Below, piece by piece: positions 63,747 to 64,000 of a DNA stretch of 64,000 nt. Source of the DNA: Mesorhizobium sp. M1E.F.Ca.ET.045.02.1.1. Its GTDB lineage: Bacteria; Pseudomonadota; Alphaproteobacteria; Rhizobiales; Rhizobiaceae. Each line of letters opens with the position of its first letter. The stretch's first letter is position 1. The stretch is taken from the NCBI RefSeq assembly GCF_003952485.1, contig NZ_CP034447.1, positions 6,648,501 through 6,712,500 of the forward strand, given 5' to 3'. The position numbers and the translations under genes are program-made. Under the pieces are notes generated by a model. It searched no databases and was not told where the DNA came from. It saw only the letters and a list, made by a program, of their open reading frames with translations.

Positions 63747-64000
63747 GGGTCTTTAGCAGCGACGAGTCACTGTGCCAATGATCTGGTCCCGACACGATGC
63801 AAGACCTGGCAGGTTGCTCTGGGCTAGAAAGCCGACCGTTCATCCAGCGACCGATTTGCGCCCGGGCGCTTCGTCGGGAACCGGCGTCAAGTGTCGACGG
63901 CGTGGGCTCCGATAGTGGAGGAACCAACATCATTAGCATCATCGGCAAGACGGTGGCCGTCCAGAACGCCGCCTGTCGCTTTTTTGTCGGCAGCAGCGGC
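63747..64000. other. right-edge sequence without a supported gene
   Basis: Frames here are open on both strands but show no family features. A gene could begin near the edge. Confidence 0.3.

Noticed and set aside
45535..64000. A second copy of the tRNA-Pro 3' end as an attachment site
   Set aside because: I scanned for the last bases of the tRNA and saw no second copy in the window; the far border may lie outside or be lost.

Overview
The window looks like a chromosomal segment of a rhizobial alphaproteobacterium, most probably Mesorhizobium or a close relative. GC and GC3 are high. Start/stop junctions overlap as ATGA many times. Several proteins belong to families concentrated in Rhizobiales (Tat-exported TIGR03808-type repeat protein, R. 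etli-type L-asparaginase, DUF982, DUF1488, DUF6471). This is inferred from gene content; no 16S or marker gene is present.

Layout. 1-5.4 kb: end of a SET-domain gene, two c-type cytochromes, Fe superoxide dismutase, a class IV aminotransferase, a type II haloacid dehalogenase and an L,D-transpeptidase. 5.4-14.1 kb: a complete minus-strand form I carbon monoxide dehydrogenase cluster, coxC-M-S-L-D-E followed by one gene in which coxF and coxG are fused. CoxL carries the form I active-site loop AYRCSFR. Three direct TTCGTG repeats lie between the LytTR-type regulator gene coxC and coxM. 14.2-17.0 kb: a MocR regulator opposite a PaiB-like FMN protein and a LysE exporter. 17.1-24.7 kb: a catabolic locus of unknown substrate, with a class III aminotransferase, two RpiR regulators, a beta-keto acid cleavage enzyme, a polar amino acid ABC importer and a C45-type acyltransferase/amidase. 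24.8-35.9 kb: a HerA-like ATPase, a two-subunit methylmalonyl-CoA mutase, two toxin-antitoxin modules, GreA/B-type factor, the TIGR03808-type protein, asparaginase and a thiolase. 36-42.4 kb: the glycine betaine synthesis operon betI-betC-dehydratase-betA-betB. 42.4-45.6 kb: parDE, a mannose-1-phosphate guanylyltransferase fused to an AGE-type isomerase domain, and tRNA-Pro(CGG).

From tRNA-Pro to about 50.7 kb the sequence has low coding density and holds broken genes: an HTH protein without a normal start, a gene with an in-frame amber codon, a frameshifted gene and unassigned open stretches. This looks like a decayed island at a tRNA gene, with no integrase left in view. 50.7-55.4 kb is an intact branched-chain/amide-type ABC importer (livF-G-M-H plus a Tat-exported binding protein), followed by a truncated and frameshifted gabD-like pseudogene. 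56.9-64 kb is an accessory zone of very small genes: DUF4336, two DUF982, one DUF1488, a family of tiny proteins sharing a W-x-V-[YF]-x-x-x-[TA]-G core, a three-gene operon (basic peptide, zinc ribbon, NYN-LOTUS nuclease) and a seven-gene micro-operon joined by ATGA overlaps.

The strongest candidates for something not well described are the compact CO dehydrogenase cluster with its CoxF-CoxG fusion and possible LytTR repeats, the BKACE/C45/ABC catabolic locus with a perfect inverted-repeat operator, and the two small-gene operons near the right end. Functional statements rest on family motifs readable in the translations; no database search was run.
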